Shown piece by piece: positions 1 through 11,899 of a stretch of 64,000 nucleotides of DNA. The position numbers were made by a program, and so were the translations under genes. The stretch comes from Alisma plantago-aquatica (taxonomy: Eukaryota; Streptophyta; Magnoliopsida; Alismatales; Alismataceae), in assembly GCA_963693085.1 (NCBI GenBank), contig OY856409.1:660654591-660718590 (forward strand), given 5' to 3'. The notes under the pieces were generated by a model. It was not told where the DNA came from. It worked only from the letters and a program-made list of their open reading frames with translations, and searched no databases. The first letter of the stretch is position 1. Each line of letters opens with the position of its first letter.

Positions 1-999
1 GTTGTCCCTAAGCTATTGTTCTTGGGTAAGTTAGCCTTTTAGTGTTTCATGCACTCCTCAGTCTCCCTCAACCATGGGTTGTCGTAAAGATAGTGTTGCC
101 CAAGTGGGCCTGATGTAGCGTCAGGTGGTTGTACGAGGTTTTCTTTGGAATGTAGGTGAGTATAACTTAGCTACAAGATTCCACTTCTGATCACGACATA
201 TCTACATTTATGAGTGAAGCAATACACCGACTATGTGGAATCTTTTGACATCTTTTTACGCACAACTCTCATGATTGATTTTTTTTCTTTTTGGCTTTTC
301 ATTCTGATCTCAAGCTAGGGAAAGGGGTTGGTAGGATTTTAGGGTGGCCAAGCCTCTTTTCATCTCAAAGCGGGGATAACTAAAATGGGAAGGTGTAGTT
401 GTTTCCTTCTTATGGGAGATGTAGAATTTCTAGCTAGTACTGTCAGGAGAAGAAGATTGGTCAGGAGTGTGGCTAATAAAGTCCTCCCTATTTCTAGGGG
501 TTCCATAGATTCAAGGGTATTCTTCCGTTTTACACAACATTTTACTATAAGAATGGAAAAAGATTGCATTGTTGTGTCTTTTTCTTTTATGTAGGTTGAT
601 AGAACATTTACATCACTCTAGAGATGATTACGCTAAAAGGTAGTAGGAGGACAAACAAGTCTAATAATGAATTTATTGAATAATCTTTGAAGACATAAAA
701 ATTGTGAACTATAGTTTAAAATTTTCAAAATTTCCTAAAAGGTAGGAGTGAAGGTAGGAGTCTGTACAAGATTTTTTGAAACTGGAATTTAAAATTTAAA
801 ATTTAGAATACAATGACAAAATTATACCTCTCATTCCCATTTATAACTCCTCCCCAAAACTTGCCATTCACTCTACCCTGGGGTGTCAAAGATGAAGGTT
901 TCGATATAAACAGGCTTGATTTAGTGTTGTTGGCATTCGAAGACGGCCCATTTTGATTGCAACAACATGTTAGAATATACTCCTCAGAGCACTTTATAG
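1..999 (-). other. 3' untranslated part of element B
   Basis: No convincing coding region is seen. On the minus strand this lies downstream of the C48-type ORF and, by comparison with element A, corresponds to the roughly 1-kb region between that ORF and the 3' LTR. Short open frames on both strands resemble nothing I recognise. Confidence 0.5.
847..864 (-). promoter_or_regulatory. Polypurine-tract-like sequence of element B
   Basis: On the minus strand this reads GCAAGTTTTGGGGAGGAG. It resembles the AAGTTTGGGGG tracts of element A at 15797-15810 and 16772-16787. By position it matches the inner A tract, just downstream of the C48-type ORF. A role in plus-strand priming is inferred. Confidence 0.45.
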
Positions 1000-1509
1000 T
1001 GTTCATGTTGCATGCTTACTAATTTTGTATTTTGTAGGGCCAAGGCCGTCATCCAAGACAGGTAGTAGAATCCGCATTCATTGGACAAGTGCATCTGTTG
1101 GGGAATTCTATGGCAAAATTGTGTCATTTTGAAGTCTTTTCCCTTTTTGTGTGTATCCCTTTCCTTGATAACGGACCATCTCTATGATTGCTTCAGTGCA
1201 TGTAGCTGCTTTTTCTTCCGTACATGTCTTAGAAATAGTCATATTGGTGTATTTCTTTAGTAAACAGGTGGAATCCGAGCTGTTATATAAAACTACAGTC
1301 CTCACTATGACATTGACTACCAAAAGATTCCAATGATTATCATATAGAATGGGCAGGAATATATAGTATGAAAGAGAGTTTGTCAGGCGTAGCTGTAGGC
1401 ACTCTTTTTCACCCAATTTCTTGTGTTTGAATATGTCGTCGACATGTAAGAAGTATGCCATGTGCACATTAGTCATGTTGTCCCCCAACAAGGATTGATA
1501 AGCAGACAT
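1000..1509 (-). pseudogene. Element B: second Ulp1/C48-type protease fold, frameshifted
   Basis: C48 proteases (Ulp1/SENP family) process SUMO-like proteins and use a His-Asp-Gln-Cys arrangement. The minus-strand translation from about 1509 shows IFLPILYDNHWNLL, with the family's His-Trp, then LYNSSDS where the catalytic Asp is usually found in a YDS context; here the residue is Asn. A frameshift near 1110-1140 breaks the frame. In the next frame the text continues HRIPQQMHLSNECGFYYL, which matches the Q...N-D-C-G-h-F block with the Cys and Gly kept. It is collinear with 16851-17534 of element A. It lies at the end of the env-position ORF, after another C48-like fold. An active enzyme is unlikely from this copy because of the frameshift and the Asp-to-Asn change. 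Confidence 0.75.
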
Positions 1510-2109
1510 AGTGCTAACTGAAAGGTATCCTCTATTTTCAAAGTTTTGTAGATGTCATCTTTTAGTACACATATGGCATCTTGTTCAAAGATTACTTCTC
1601 CCACAGTATCACCCTCCTTCAGACAATTCATTATCAATAGTATAGACTTTCATGATAGATTTTTGTGGGCCCATCTACCGAAGTTCTGGAAAGTAGTCTC
1701 TACTGCCCCTGTCGGCCCATCTGGGCATATCTCAGGAAGCTCCTCTTCATTGATCTCACCTTCCTCAGGGTGATCTTCAGTCAGTGCTTCTTGTTCTTTT
1801 TTCGCAGCTATTGTAGTTATCACTTTTTCAGCTACCTTTGGATGTTGTTGCTCCTCCTGTTTAGCTTCAACTTGGTGCTTATCTATAGGCCACCTTTCCT
1901 TTCATGCAGAAGCCCTAGCCGTCTCGGAAGGGTCAATCCACAAGGTTTGTAGTTCCTCCCTCCATGTCTTCTATTCTGTAATGGAATGCATGTGTACATC
2001 CTATATGGCACATCATTGGGGGCATTGCAGGGTCCTTAAAGAACAATCAATCATTTATTACTTCCATAGCATAGGTACCCTACTAACCATGCAGATCTTC
2101 TAGAAAACA

Positions 2110-2784
2110 TTCTTCTAATGGGACACCCTTATTGATATCTTCCATCATTCTCAACATTATAAATGTGCAATCTCTTGTACCACATTGCTCCTGGGGACCC
2201 TTGGTGGAGATGAAGAAGTTCTTCCAATTAAACTTATGTCGGTCACCTACTCCTCGTATGTCTCATTGGAGGTGGATAGGTACCTTCAGAATGTCTCTTG
2301 CTTCCTTGCTCTTGAAGATTAAGGACGTGGTTGGTAACTTAGCGGTGCAACAATTGTATACTATGGTGTGGTGCTCGTATATATTTGCAATAATTAGACA
2401 CCAGTTCTTGACCGTCCTTATAGGCAATGTGACAAAATGAGTCTCTGGCCTTTCCACAGCATCTTGGAGTTCTTTGACGACTTTAGAGTTATTCTTCTCC
2501 TCATACAACATTTTTTCCAGATGGGTTGTGCCATTAAATACCAGTTGTACTTTATCGGGATGGAGGAGTTCCTCTAGCAAGGTAGCACAAAGCACTTCAA
2601 ATAAGCTTTTGTATACCCACACTCTCTTCAAGAAGATTTCTCTGAAGTGTTCCCGTGTTAGATTCCATCCTTTATTTTTATGTAGAACATCTATGCCTAG
2701 AAGGTCTTCATTTAGAATGTCGGCTAGGATGTGGATATCCTTGCAGTTGATGTGAGATATTGATGTCATCTCCATATCTGCCAT
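2110..2784 (-). pseudogene. Element B: first C48-like fold, probable pseudoenzyme
   Basis: The minus-strand frame starts with MADMEMTSISHINC, collinear with MADFDRRAIGKLTI at 18518 in element A. About 115 residues in, RTVKNWCLIIANI aligns with HRNNWFLCVEDL of A. Both fit the strand of C48 proteases that normally contains His-Trp, but have Asn-Trp. After a stop near 2263 the frame continues NWKNFFISTKGPQEQCG and then RDCTFIML, a good fit to the Gln...Asp-Cys-Gly block, so the Cys is present but His is not. A TAA stands two codons before the first Met, where A reads through. I infer a tandem, catalytically dead copy of the fold that follows it. The assignment rests on motif spacing by eye. Confidence 0.6.
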
Positions 2785-2787
2785 TTT

Positions 2788-5030
2788 TTACAGGAGTCGA
2801 GGAGCAGCAACTAATTTGTTTCCTTCTAGGGGTGGGCTTTGTTCTTTTATAGGTGCATCAGTAAAGGAGGAGGCCAATCGACCTTCATCATCATCATATG
2901 TCCCTTCGTCAGCCTTATATGCATCTTTTGTTGTTGTGGAATAAGTTGGGTGATCATGCTCCTCAGTAATCTTCTTCTCGCATAGTTCTTCTTGCATTTT
3001 GTTGTTCACAGTAATTTCTTTAACATATTCTTCTAAGAGTTGTTTTGCCACTGATGGTGACTCAAGCACTATCTTGTTGAGTTCTTCTAATGTGTCTGCC
3101 ATTTTACCATCATATGTCATTGAGCTCATTTTGGATGGGTTCATGTAGGAGGTAATCATCAATATTCAAATTGGCATCTATACCTTCCAGAAATTTGGTG
3201 ATTGTTGTTGTGTCTAAGGAGGATGATATCTTTGTGCCTGCTTCCTCCTTGCCAATTGAAGTTCCTACATGCTTTTCTATGATATATTATTCGATTTCAA
3301 TGGGTTGAACATTTAAGTCTATCCCCTTCATGGTGTTGTTGTTGTTGAGGCCTTTGGCTGCTTCTGGCTCCTCATGGGATGGTTGTTCCTTCTCCTTGGC
3401 AGCACCCTCTGACTAATCTCTGTGCACATTAGCACTTTCTTCCTTATATGATGGCAGTGCACCTCTAGTTTCATCGTCTTGGTCATCAAGGTTGGAAGGG
3501 CTCGAGAAAGCTTGAGAAGGGGAGGGGCTTTTCATGCGCCTTGAACTCTTTGTAGCTCTCCATTCTTCTAGTTTCTGATGTTCGACTTCCATCTTCTTTC
3601 ACTCTTCCTCCAATTGTTCGTGTTCTTTTTGCAGATCTTGCATCGCCTCCTCATACCCTTTTCACAACATCTACCTTTTAGCTCGTATTATCTCCCTCTC
3701 TTTTTGAAGATCAGTCATCTCTTCTGTCATTGTTTTGTTGGCTTCCATCATTCTTAATTGATTATTGATGACTTCTTGCATGAAGTGAGGGAGAGGCATA
3801 GTTCTTGCAACTAAGCCTTATACCTGTGTAGTTAACACATGCAGTCTAGAATTTATATGCAAATTGGTTTCGGAATAGTTTTGCACTTGCACCCACATTG
3901 TATTGAATCGATGTCCTAAAACATCATCGAATGTCAATGGTTGTTGTTGTTCAGTTGTTGACGTTGTTGCTTCTGGTTTGGGGATGCTTGCTAGTCGCCT
4001 TTCTGTCATTTGTTGTACATGTTCTTCTTATGTGTCATTTGTTATTCGCTCAACTTATGATGCTTCTGGCTGCTCTAGTTTCAAATCTTGTGAAGATTGT
4101 GTTCGTTGTTATCTTCTGCATTATCTTGATAAAGCAAGAACTGACGAGGGTTGCTTTGGAGTTCTTCAGACTATGCTCAAGTATTACTGTGAGATTTTCC
4201 CATATTTTGTGGCTGTTGTAGCCCACTGTTTCCTTTTCAGTGGGCGCAACCAAGCAGACCTAAGCTTCTTTGTTGTCTTGGTGAAGATCATTTACAGTAT
4301 CACCTCAATGATCATATGATTTATGCATCCTATTCTAACCTCCAATTTAAACTCCCCATTAGATTTCTTGCATTCAATGTCACTAACAGGTAGTTTCTCT
4401 AGTGACGAAATGAACTCAGTGGTGAGTTCCATCAGAGATGGGACTTCAGTTATACACTGAGTGCGCAGGTTGGCCTGTTCTAGGAATTTCATTACTCTAT
4501 CATAGATCCCCATCTTCTTGAAGTCTTCGAAATCCAACCATCATGTAGGCTTAAAACTCTTGGTTTTCATGATCATGTCATAGTGTGATTGATGTACCTG
4601 GTCTTTTAGTGTGAATGGTGTCAATTGCTTGGTTGATGTTTCTTGCACTTCCTTCCTTGCCATGCTAGAGTTGGCCTCTTGTCCTGGGGTCTTTGATTCA
4701 GCCTCAACTACCAACTTCCACTTTTTTATTTATTTAGCATATTTGCCTTACATCTTGCATTTACCCTTTGCTTTTGGTTCTTCTTCAGACGACATGTATT
4801 TAGAGATTTCTATCTCTATAGTCCCCTGGGACTCCTCTGATTCCTTTGGCGTCCTATGGTCCTAAATATATTCATACTTCTTCTTCATCAGGTCCAAGCT
4901 GAGATTTTTATCCTACGACAAGTCGAGGTGGTTGTTCATTGCCTTGGTCAGTTTTTCAAGGGCCTTTTCTGCCCCTTTTAGATAGGTCACCTTCTTGGTC
5001 AAAGTGTCAGTCGTGGAAGTCAACATTCTA
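2788..5030 (-). pseudogene. Element B: N-terminal and central part of the env-position ORF
   Basis: Several minus-strand frames together form the equivalent of 18595-20953 in element A. From a Met near 5030 the frame runs through a charged region, then WLDFEDFKKMGIYDRVMKFL and LTTEFISSLE at 4400-4540. These match FFQIGIFDRMENVL and LTKEFMSSLH of A. At 3540-3800 a Glu/Lys/Gln-rich stretch (KGYEEAMQDLQKEHEQLEEE, broken by stops) looks like a coiled coil, and 2788-3540 is acidic and Ser-rich. Stops and shifts occur throughout. This type of ORF sits where Athila elements carry their ORF1/env-like gene. I see no clear transmembrane segment or signal peptide, so env is a positional name only. Confidence 0.6.
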
Positions 5031-5089
5031 TAATTTTTAATGATATGGGGTTGTCAGGTATTTCAATAGTCAATATTGCATATGTTAGT

Positions 5090-5486
5090 AATGACCGTTC
5101 AGGTATGCAATTGTTACTTTACTATTCTTAGTATATTGGTCGAGACAGAAATAGAGACATGCTACTGTTGAGACCGCGATGTCATGATGTGTGTCATGAC
5201 CAAGATAGGTCAGAACTTAAAAGAGAACATGGGTATGTCGCTATTGAGGTGACTGTCATGATCACGACGAGCGTCGCAACTGAGACCAGTCAAAAAACAT
5301 AAAAGAAAAGATGTGTAGCAACCTAGACCACTATCTCTACCGAAGCTCCCATCGTGACTGAGGCTACTGTCACGACCTCGACATCAGACAGAGAGATAGA
5401 GAGTAAAATGAAGGAAAAGGTGGAGAGGGTGGGAGATAATCGTCGGGGTCAAAACCATGGCAAATGAAATGTCTTATAGCGACCGT
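5090..5486 (-). repeat. Element B motif island (left part), LTR-like short repeats
   Basis: There is no coding region. The stretch is dense in GTCACGACC, GTCATGACC, CGTGACTGAGGC and TCGCAACTGAGACC. The same words occur in B's own LTR at 40630-40860 and on the other side of the Sirevirus at 33069-33190. It directly precedes the env-position ORF on the minus strand and ends at the Sirevirus LTR. Confidence 0.65.
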
Positions 5487-6967
5487 TGTTGGATCTAGGG
5501 CTCTCTAGGGGGGTGAATAGCTTCACAATTTCTCACTAGATAGATTAGACCTTAAAATTATATCAATCAAAACCAATAGGTTAAGTTCAATTTGAAGTCT
5601 TAACCAGCATGCATAACAAGGATGAGAGAAAATGGAACAAGCACTTGACAAGGTCGTTTAGACTGGTTCTACTCTCCAAACTAGGAGAGAGTCAGTTCAC
5701 TACCTAGAGAGGTCAACCTATATTACTTTGCAAGTGTTTTCCTCTATATATTCACCAATAAGAGTTACAATACAAGACCACCAAAGGACTTACCTATCCA
5801 AGACAAAGAGTCTTCCACCTTACCAAGAACTTACCCACTTAACAAGAGTCTTTCTCTTTCTTCCAAGGGCTTACCTACTCTTGTACAAGTCTTCAACCTT
5901 CAAGGGATTACCCACTCTTCTTGGATCTTCAGCCTTTGCCTTCTCCTTCACCTAGAGAAGATCTTCACCTTCACCTGGAGAAGATATTCACCTCTTCTTC
6001 AACCCTGAAGAAGAACAGCAACAGCTCCACCTTCACTCAGAGTAGCCTGCTTCACCTTTTCTTCATTAAGGAAAGGGGTAGGGAAGATAGAATGGAATGA
6101 GATATTTACAAGCACAACGAAGTATCTCTCTTACAACTGGCCTATATCACTCAAAATCACGAAATGAAGTGTAAACTAGAGAGATAAAGGGGCTCAAGGA
6201 GTTGCAACACACTCAACTATAGCAAGGACTTAGAATAACATGAATGAGAAAACTTGGAATGAACTCCAAGGGGTTATATTTATAGTTGGGGGTGTTCCCT
6301 TGAGTGTGAAATCACTTAAGGGTGAAATATAGCCGTTTTCCAAGTTGCAATGGATCTATTCTCGCTCAAAACAACTCACCAACGGTTGTAATCACTTTTA
6401 CTACATTTTCCGTACAGTACATGCGGTCGAGTTTCAATAAAGGTAGCTCAACTGATCCACTAAATGACAAAGCCAATTTTCAAACTATCAGTCGAGTTTG
6501 CTCTGAGAAACTCGATCAATGAGCTAAAATCAATTTTGCTCAGTGAGTCGGTCAGTCGAGTTCTGTGAGTGTGCAACTTGACCGATTGGTCTCTCCATAA
6601 AATCCATCATTGTCGGTCGAGTTTCCAACTCGACCTATAAACAACTTATGATAAATTTTCTAAATTGACATTTGAGTGATGAAACCTTGGAATTAAGTGT
6701 CCTTGATTTTTTTCTCATCTTAGTTACAAATCATATCATCAATACAAGTGATTACAAAAATCATCTATGGTCATTTGGAGTGATTTCCCAAAATGCACAC
6801 TTGCATTGCTTTTGACTTGAACTTGAACAAGCTATGGCTTATGTAATTTGATCCTTTTCATGTACCTAAAGCCTAAAATCAATCTTGAACATACATATTA
6901 GATACATAGGAATGGAATGGTTAAGTCATTATCAAAATATGAGCAATGTATAACTCTCAGGTCAACA
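5487..6967 (-). repeat. Sirevirus 3' LTR (1481 bp)
   Basis: It begins TGTTGGATCTAGGG and ends CTCAGGTCAACA, with a 5-bp terminal inverted repeat TGTTG/CAACA. Its first 207 bp match 32513-32719 with many differences. At 6420-6640 it holds repeated GGTCGAGTT/AACTCGACC motifs. A C-rich tract that is a PPT on the minus strand follows directly. Confidence 0.85.
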
Positions 6968-7245
6968 TTCTCCCCCTTTTTGATAATGACAAACCATTAC
7001 TCAATCATATTGAAAAAGATATTTGAAGTTATACCTTTGTCTTGTGAATTATAAGGGGATTCATGATTTAAACAATGTGAATTTCTCCCCCTCAATCTAT
7101 ACTTACTCTTACCTGCATAGTTAGTATATCTACACAAAGAAACATGACATATATAAACTACACATAGGCAATAAAAGCAATATGGTTGAGCCTCAAAACA
7201 TTAAACTTCTCTCCCCCTTTTGACATTATCAAAAAGGAAGAGGGG
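6968..7245 (-). promoter_or_regulatory. Multiple polypurine tracts of the Sirevirus
   Basis: Three C-rich tracts (PPTs on the minus strand) occur: TTCTCCCCCTTTTTGATAAT at 6968, CTCCCCCTCAATC near 7086, and CTCTCCCCCTTTTGACATTA near 7210. The last is half of an inverted repeat completed by ATCAAAAAGGAAGAGGGGG by about 7240. Repeated PPTs are a known Sirevirus trait; use as plus-strand primers is inferred. Confidence 0.75.
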
Positions 7246-7594
7246 GTAGAAGAGCACAGAAAAATGTCGTCTCCAAGCACAACCAAGCATATATGTACAA
7301 CATGCAATCTCAAAGAATACACCAAATAGAGATGAGATAAATAAACAATCTAAGTCATAATCAAAATATGGTAAAACACGGCACCAACTCATGAGATATA
7401 GTAAATCAAAGAGTAAGTGTACAAAAGCTTAAGATTCCAACCCAGAAAGCAAGTTCTCAAAAAACAACTACAAACCAAACGATGAAAGCTAGATGATAAA
7501 ATAGTATAGCTCAAAACATGTGCCCAGATGTTTGCTATACAAAATAGCCTAAAAAGATATATATGATCTTCATCTAGACTAAAAACAAGAACAA

Positions 7595-9313
7595 CTAAAC
7601 ATCTAAGCTATCTATGTCCATAGAATCATAATCATCAGCATCAGAAGCATTAGGCTCGTAGTCATCATCTCTGTCTAAAGGTGCAGTAGAGAGAACAAAA
7701 TTGCCTTCATCACTGGAGGCACCAACAAAGCCATCAGAGTCATCATTAGAAGCATCACCATCTTCATCATCAACCTCCTCGTCAGCAGTAGCCTCCTCAT
7801 CAGCCTGATCTAGCATCTCTTCATCAGTAAGAGAACCAAAACCTCAACCGGGTCAACGTGCATTTTGCTCATTCTAATACATACCAAGAGTATGGAGTTC
7901 ATTGGCATGTGGGAAGGAAGGAGTAGAACTACTGAGACTAGCAAGCAGAGTGGCCAAGGGTCCAATAGTCAGAGGCCGCACACCAGGGGTAGATCTACCA
8001 ACGATAAAGGGTGTAGCAGCAGAAGATGCAAGTGGAGGGGCAGGGTAAAAGTAATCATATGCATAGGATGCATAGTCACCACATGTGTAGGGTTGGTAGG
8101 CAGGGTAGGGGTGTGAAAAAGACATGTTCATGTTAGACATGATGGAACATAGGTTCTGATGCAGGTGCTCCTGAACCTGAAGGTTGTATACATGTTGATG
8201 TATCATGTAGCCCATAAGTGTTTCATTTGATACATGGAACGAGGCACGGGCAAGTCAAGTAGGCTGAGGTGGAGGAGGTGCTCGGGTAGAGGCAGAGGTA
8301 TAGGCACCATGTGTGGTGGAGGATAGGATATGCACTGACTTCTGAAGAGTAGTCACATTGATGCAAACTTCTTTCCAGGCAGGTTTGTAATGAAGGTCAT
8401 GGAAAAGATATTTCCCAGTGGCAAGCTGGAATAGACCACAGATTAGGGATGGGTAGGGTGGGTGGGTGCCCCAGGTGTTCTTGCCTGAGTCGAAGCAAGT
8501 CATATGATGGATAACATATCTCACCCACTTGACTCTGATGTTCTTCAAGAGATAATACATGATTACCTTAGAGTTTTCTGTAATCTCAGTCTGATTCTTC
8601 TTTGGGTGATAATTGCAGTTAACAACTATGGCAAGGATGTGTCTCTTAAGGTCCAGGGAAGAGGAGGGAAGGGTACACTTATTCTTATATGGGAATTGAG
8701 GCTTCTTTGAGAACTTATGAATATCAGGCAGAGTAAGATCATACTTCCTGTAGAAGGCCTCAGGCTCAACTAGGTCAAAGCACTCTAGATAGTCCTTATG
8801 CCAGGTGTCAGTCACTTCAATACCCAAAAAGAAGTTGTTTAGGGTTTCCTCAGAGACTTGAAATTTCTTTCCATCTATCATAGATGTGAGGACTACTTGA
8901 GTATTAGGTAGTGGTATGAGGGTATCATAATTCCAATACAAATTTGCATAGAATTTGTGAACCTCTTTGGTGCTTGTGATGTAACTGTTATAGCATGCGT
9001 GTTCAACACCCAAGGTTGAGATATGGTGGCCGTATAACAACTTCGCTACTTGATCTATGACATTTTGTCTTCGTGGCCTTGGCTCAAATAGGGCACGAAA
9101 AGGAAAAGGGTTCCTAGGAAGGAGCTTCTTGTACCTATTTAGAGCATCATTTGAGACGAAGAAAGTGTCATCAAAGGAAATCAAGTGTGAGTTGGATGAA
9201 GATAAAGGTGCATTAGTTGGGGCAGCCCTCTTCCTCCTATTGGATGTCATGAAGACAATAAGGAGAGGAAGGAGAGAGCAAAAGCTAAAGAACCACCACC
9301 AAAACTCATCCAC
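7595..9313 (-). pseudogene. Sirevirus env-like third ORF (putative plant transposon protein type)
   Basis: Three open stretches share one reading frame (9313-8255, 8215-7874, 7816-7595), separated by in-frame stops (the first, at 8255-8257, is TGA), so this was one ORF of about 570 codons. The frame opens with a hydrophobic run (WWWFFSFCSLLPLLIVF). The more typical family start is the next Met, MTSNRRKRAAP, followed by LISFDDTFFVSNDALNRY. That pattern, a basic start and then FD..FVS..A..RY, fits the domain annotated as putative plant transposon protein that often lies 3' of Sirevirus pol. A Pro/Tyr-rich middle and a strongly acidic Asp/Glu tail follow. Function is unknown. Whether the hydrophobic segment is translated, and so membrane anchoring, is open. 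Confidence 0.7.
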
Positions 9314-9857
9314 AAACCTAGGTTAGTAAGGGGGAAGGTTAAGGGAGGTTGATCTAGCTCAAACTAAGGCTGGGGAGAGGAAGGTCGGGGCTAGGGTAGA
9401 GAGCTTGAGAGAGCTAGAGGTTGGATCGGTCAACTTTTCTCTAGTTGAGAGGGAGAAAAGTCAGTCAAACCTATATGAAGTTTTCTCCAGCCCAGCCATT
9501 GATCAAGTTCTGTGACTCGAAAACTTGACCAATAGGCTCTTTAAAAAAGCTCTCGGCCTCTGATCGGTCGAGTTGGCAAGTCGACCGATGGTCAACCTAA
9601 CCTACATTTAGAAATCCTAATTTCTAGCCATTAGAGTGTTAATTAAATTTGTTTTTTAAGTCCATTATGCATTTTAAACATACTTAGGCACATATCACTT
9701 ATCATTGCGTACTATTTTGCAATAAAACAAGCACTTGCAAAAAATACCCAAAAATAAGAGAAAAATAAGGCAAAAATGAACATGAAAAACTAATTTTTGG
9801 CATATTAGCAAGAAATAGTGATCAAAACATAGGCAAAGCATATAGGATATATGACAA
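9314..9857 (-). repeat. Sirevirus spacer with LTR-matching island between pol and the env-like ORF
   Basis: This is non-coding. Bases 9500-9592 align by eye with 6553-6635 of the same element's LTR, sharing CAAGTTCTGTGA, AACTTGACC, a gap, and CGGTCGAGTT then CGACC. The rest, up to pol, is AT-rich and unremarkable. Confidence 0.7.
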
Positions 9858-11899
9858 CTAGCTAGAAGGCATATCGGATTTATTCAAAGCATTTATGAGC
9901 AGTTTCGGTCTAATAAAGTTAAATTGCTCTCTAGCTAGAGGTTTAGTGAAAATGTCTGCCAACTGATTTTTCATGTCATGCGTGATATAGATATCCTTTT
10001 TGATAATGTGATCACAAAGAAAATGATGGCGAACCTCTATATGCTTAGCTCTACTATGCAAGATAGCATTATATGACAAGTTAATTTCACTAATATTATC
10101 ACAATAGATAGGAGAAACATCAAAATGAATGTTAAAGTCTTAGAACATTTGCTTGATCCATAGGACCTGGACACAACAACTCATGGCTACAATGTATTCA
10201 GCCTCGGTGGTTGATAATGCCACTGTACTTTGTTTCTTGGAGAACCAAGACACCAAGCAAGGTCCTAGGAGAAAGCAAGTGCCACTTGTGCACTTTCTAT
10301 CAATCAAGCACCCTACATAATCCGCATCACTATAAACAATAAGAGTAAAGTCCCTTGACTTGGGATACCATAGTCTAAAATTTTAGATTTTGACTAAGTA
10401 CCTTAAAATCCTCTTAACAGCTATAAGATGTGATTTCTTAGGGTTTGTTGATAGCGAGAACACAAGCCAATATTAAACATTATATCAGGCCTAGAGGCAG
10501 GTAAGTAAAGTAAACTTCTGATCATACCTCTATAGATCTTCTCATCTACCTTCTCACATTCTTCATCTTTATCAAGTTTGGCGGTGTATGACATGGGTGT
10601 GTCCATCAGCTTTGTATTCTCCATCCCAAAGAGCTTAAGTAACTCACTTTTGAACTTGTCTTGGTTGATGAATTTCCCATCATTTGTTTGTTCGATTTGA
10701 AAGTAGAGGAAGAATGTGAGCTCACCCATCATACTCATCTCGAATTCACTCTGCATAAGATCACTAAATTCTTTGCAAATATCAAGGCTAGTTCTACCAA
10801 AAATGTTATCATCAACATATATTTGAATAATAAGAAAATTGTTAGAAGTGTGCTTTAAAAATAAGGTAGAATCCACTTTGCCCATGATATACCCACGATC
10901 TAACAAAAGTTTCTTTAATTTCTCATACCAAGCTCTAGGTGCTTGTTTGAGTCCATAGAGAGCTTTTTGCAACAAATAAATATGGTTAGGTATACTATCA
11001 TGTTCAAAGACAGGATGTTGTGTAACATACACTTCCCCCTCAATTGTACCATTCAAAATTGCACTTTTAACATCCATTTGATACAGAAGAAAGTTTTTAT
11101 AACTAGAAAAGGCAAGTAACATATGAATGTACTCAAGTCTGGCTACAGGTGCATATGTTTCACCAAATTCTATGCCTTCATGTTGATTGTAGCCTTGAGC
11201 CACTAACCTTGCTTTGTTCCTTACCACTTTGCTGCTTTCATCAAGCTTGTTGTGGTAGACCCACTTAATACCAATGATCTTTCTCTCACTTGGTCTTGGC
11301 ACTAGGGTCCATACTTTGTTCTTTTCAAATTGCTCCAACTCTTCTTGCATAGCTAGGATCCACTCATCATCCTCAAGAGCTTCCTTGACGTTCTTTGGCT
11401 CGAGTTGTGAGATGAAGGTGATGTTGTCTTGTTCTTTGTTTAATGTAGCACGTGTCTTCACTCTTTCAAATGGATCACCTAAAATCAGCTCTTTTGGATG
11501 GTTCTTTGCAAACCGGGGGGTTGGATCCTTTTTCGCTTCATTTTTCTCTTCATCTTGAGTGACCACCTCTTTTTCCTTTTGGGTGATGTTGAGATCTTTT
11601 AGAATAGGAATTACCTCACCTGCAACATCATCATTTGGAACAATATATTTGGGAATAGAGGGGTTATTCTCAATAAACTTAACATTTATGGATTCTTCTA
11701 CTTTAGCAAGATCAACATTAAATATTATATAAGCCTTGCTAGTAGTGTTATAACCAAGAAAGAAAGTATTGTAAGATTTCAGATCAAACTTATCGAGAGA
11801 ATCTTTTGTATTCAAAACAAAACAAAGACATCCGAAAATATGGAAATACTCGATAGAAGACTTCCTACCACTCCATAGCTCATAGGGGGTTTTCTTCAA
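9858..11899 (-). pseudogene. Sirevirus pol: integrase C-terminus, RT and RNase H
   Basis: The minus-strand frame opens with KKTPYELWSGRKSSIEYFHI and FFLGYNTTSKAYIIFN, the copia integrase C-terminal region. The copia RT follows: WVYHNKLDESSKVVRNKARL, VARLEYIHMLLAF, KSAILNGTIEGEVYV, YGLKQAPRAWYEKL and IQIYVDDNIFG, the last holding the catalytic YVDD. It ends in SRPDIMF around 10421. After damaged sequence, 10079-9858 gives the RNase H end, RAKHIEVRHHF and QLADIFTKPLAREQF. RT is nearly full length; the RT-RNase H junction (10080-10420) is interrupted by stops. The protein would make cDNA in virus-like particles. The copy is dead. Confidence 0.85.

Noticed and set aside
1..5030. A host Ulp1/SUMO protease gene
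   Set aside because: The C48-type sequence is collinear with the third ORF of element A, inside an LTR element, without introns; it belongs to element B.
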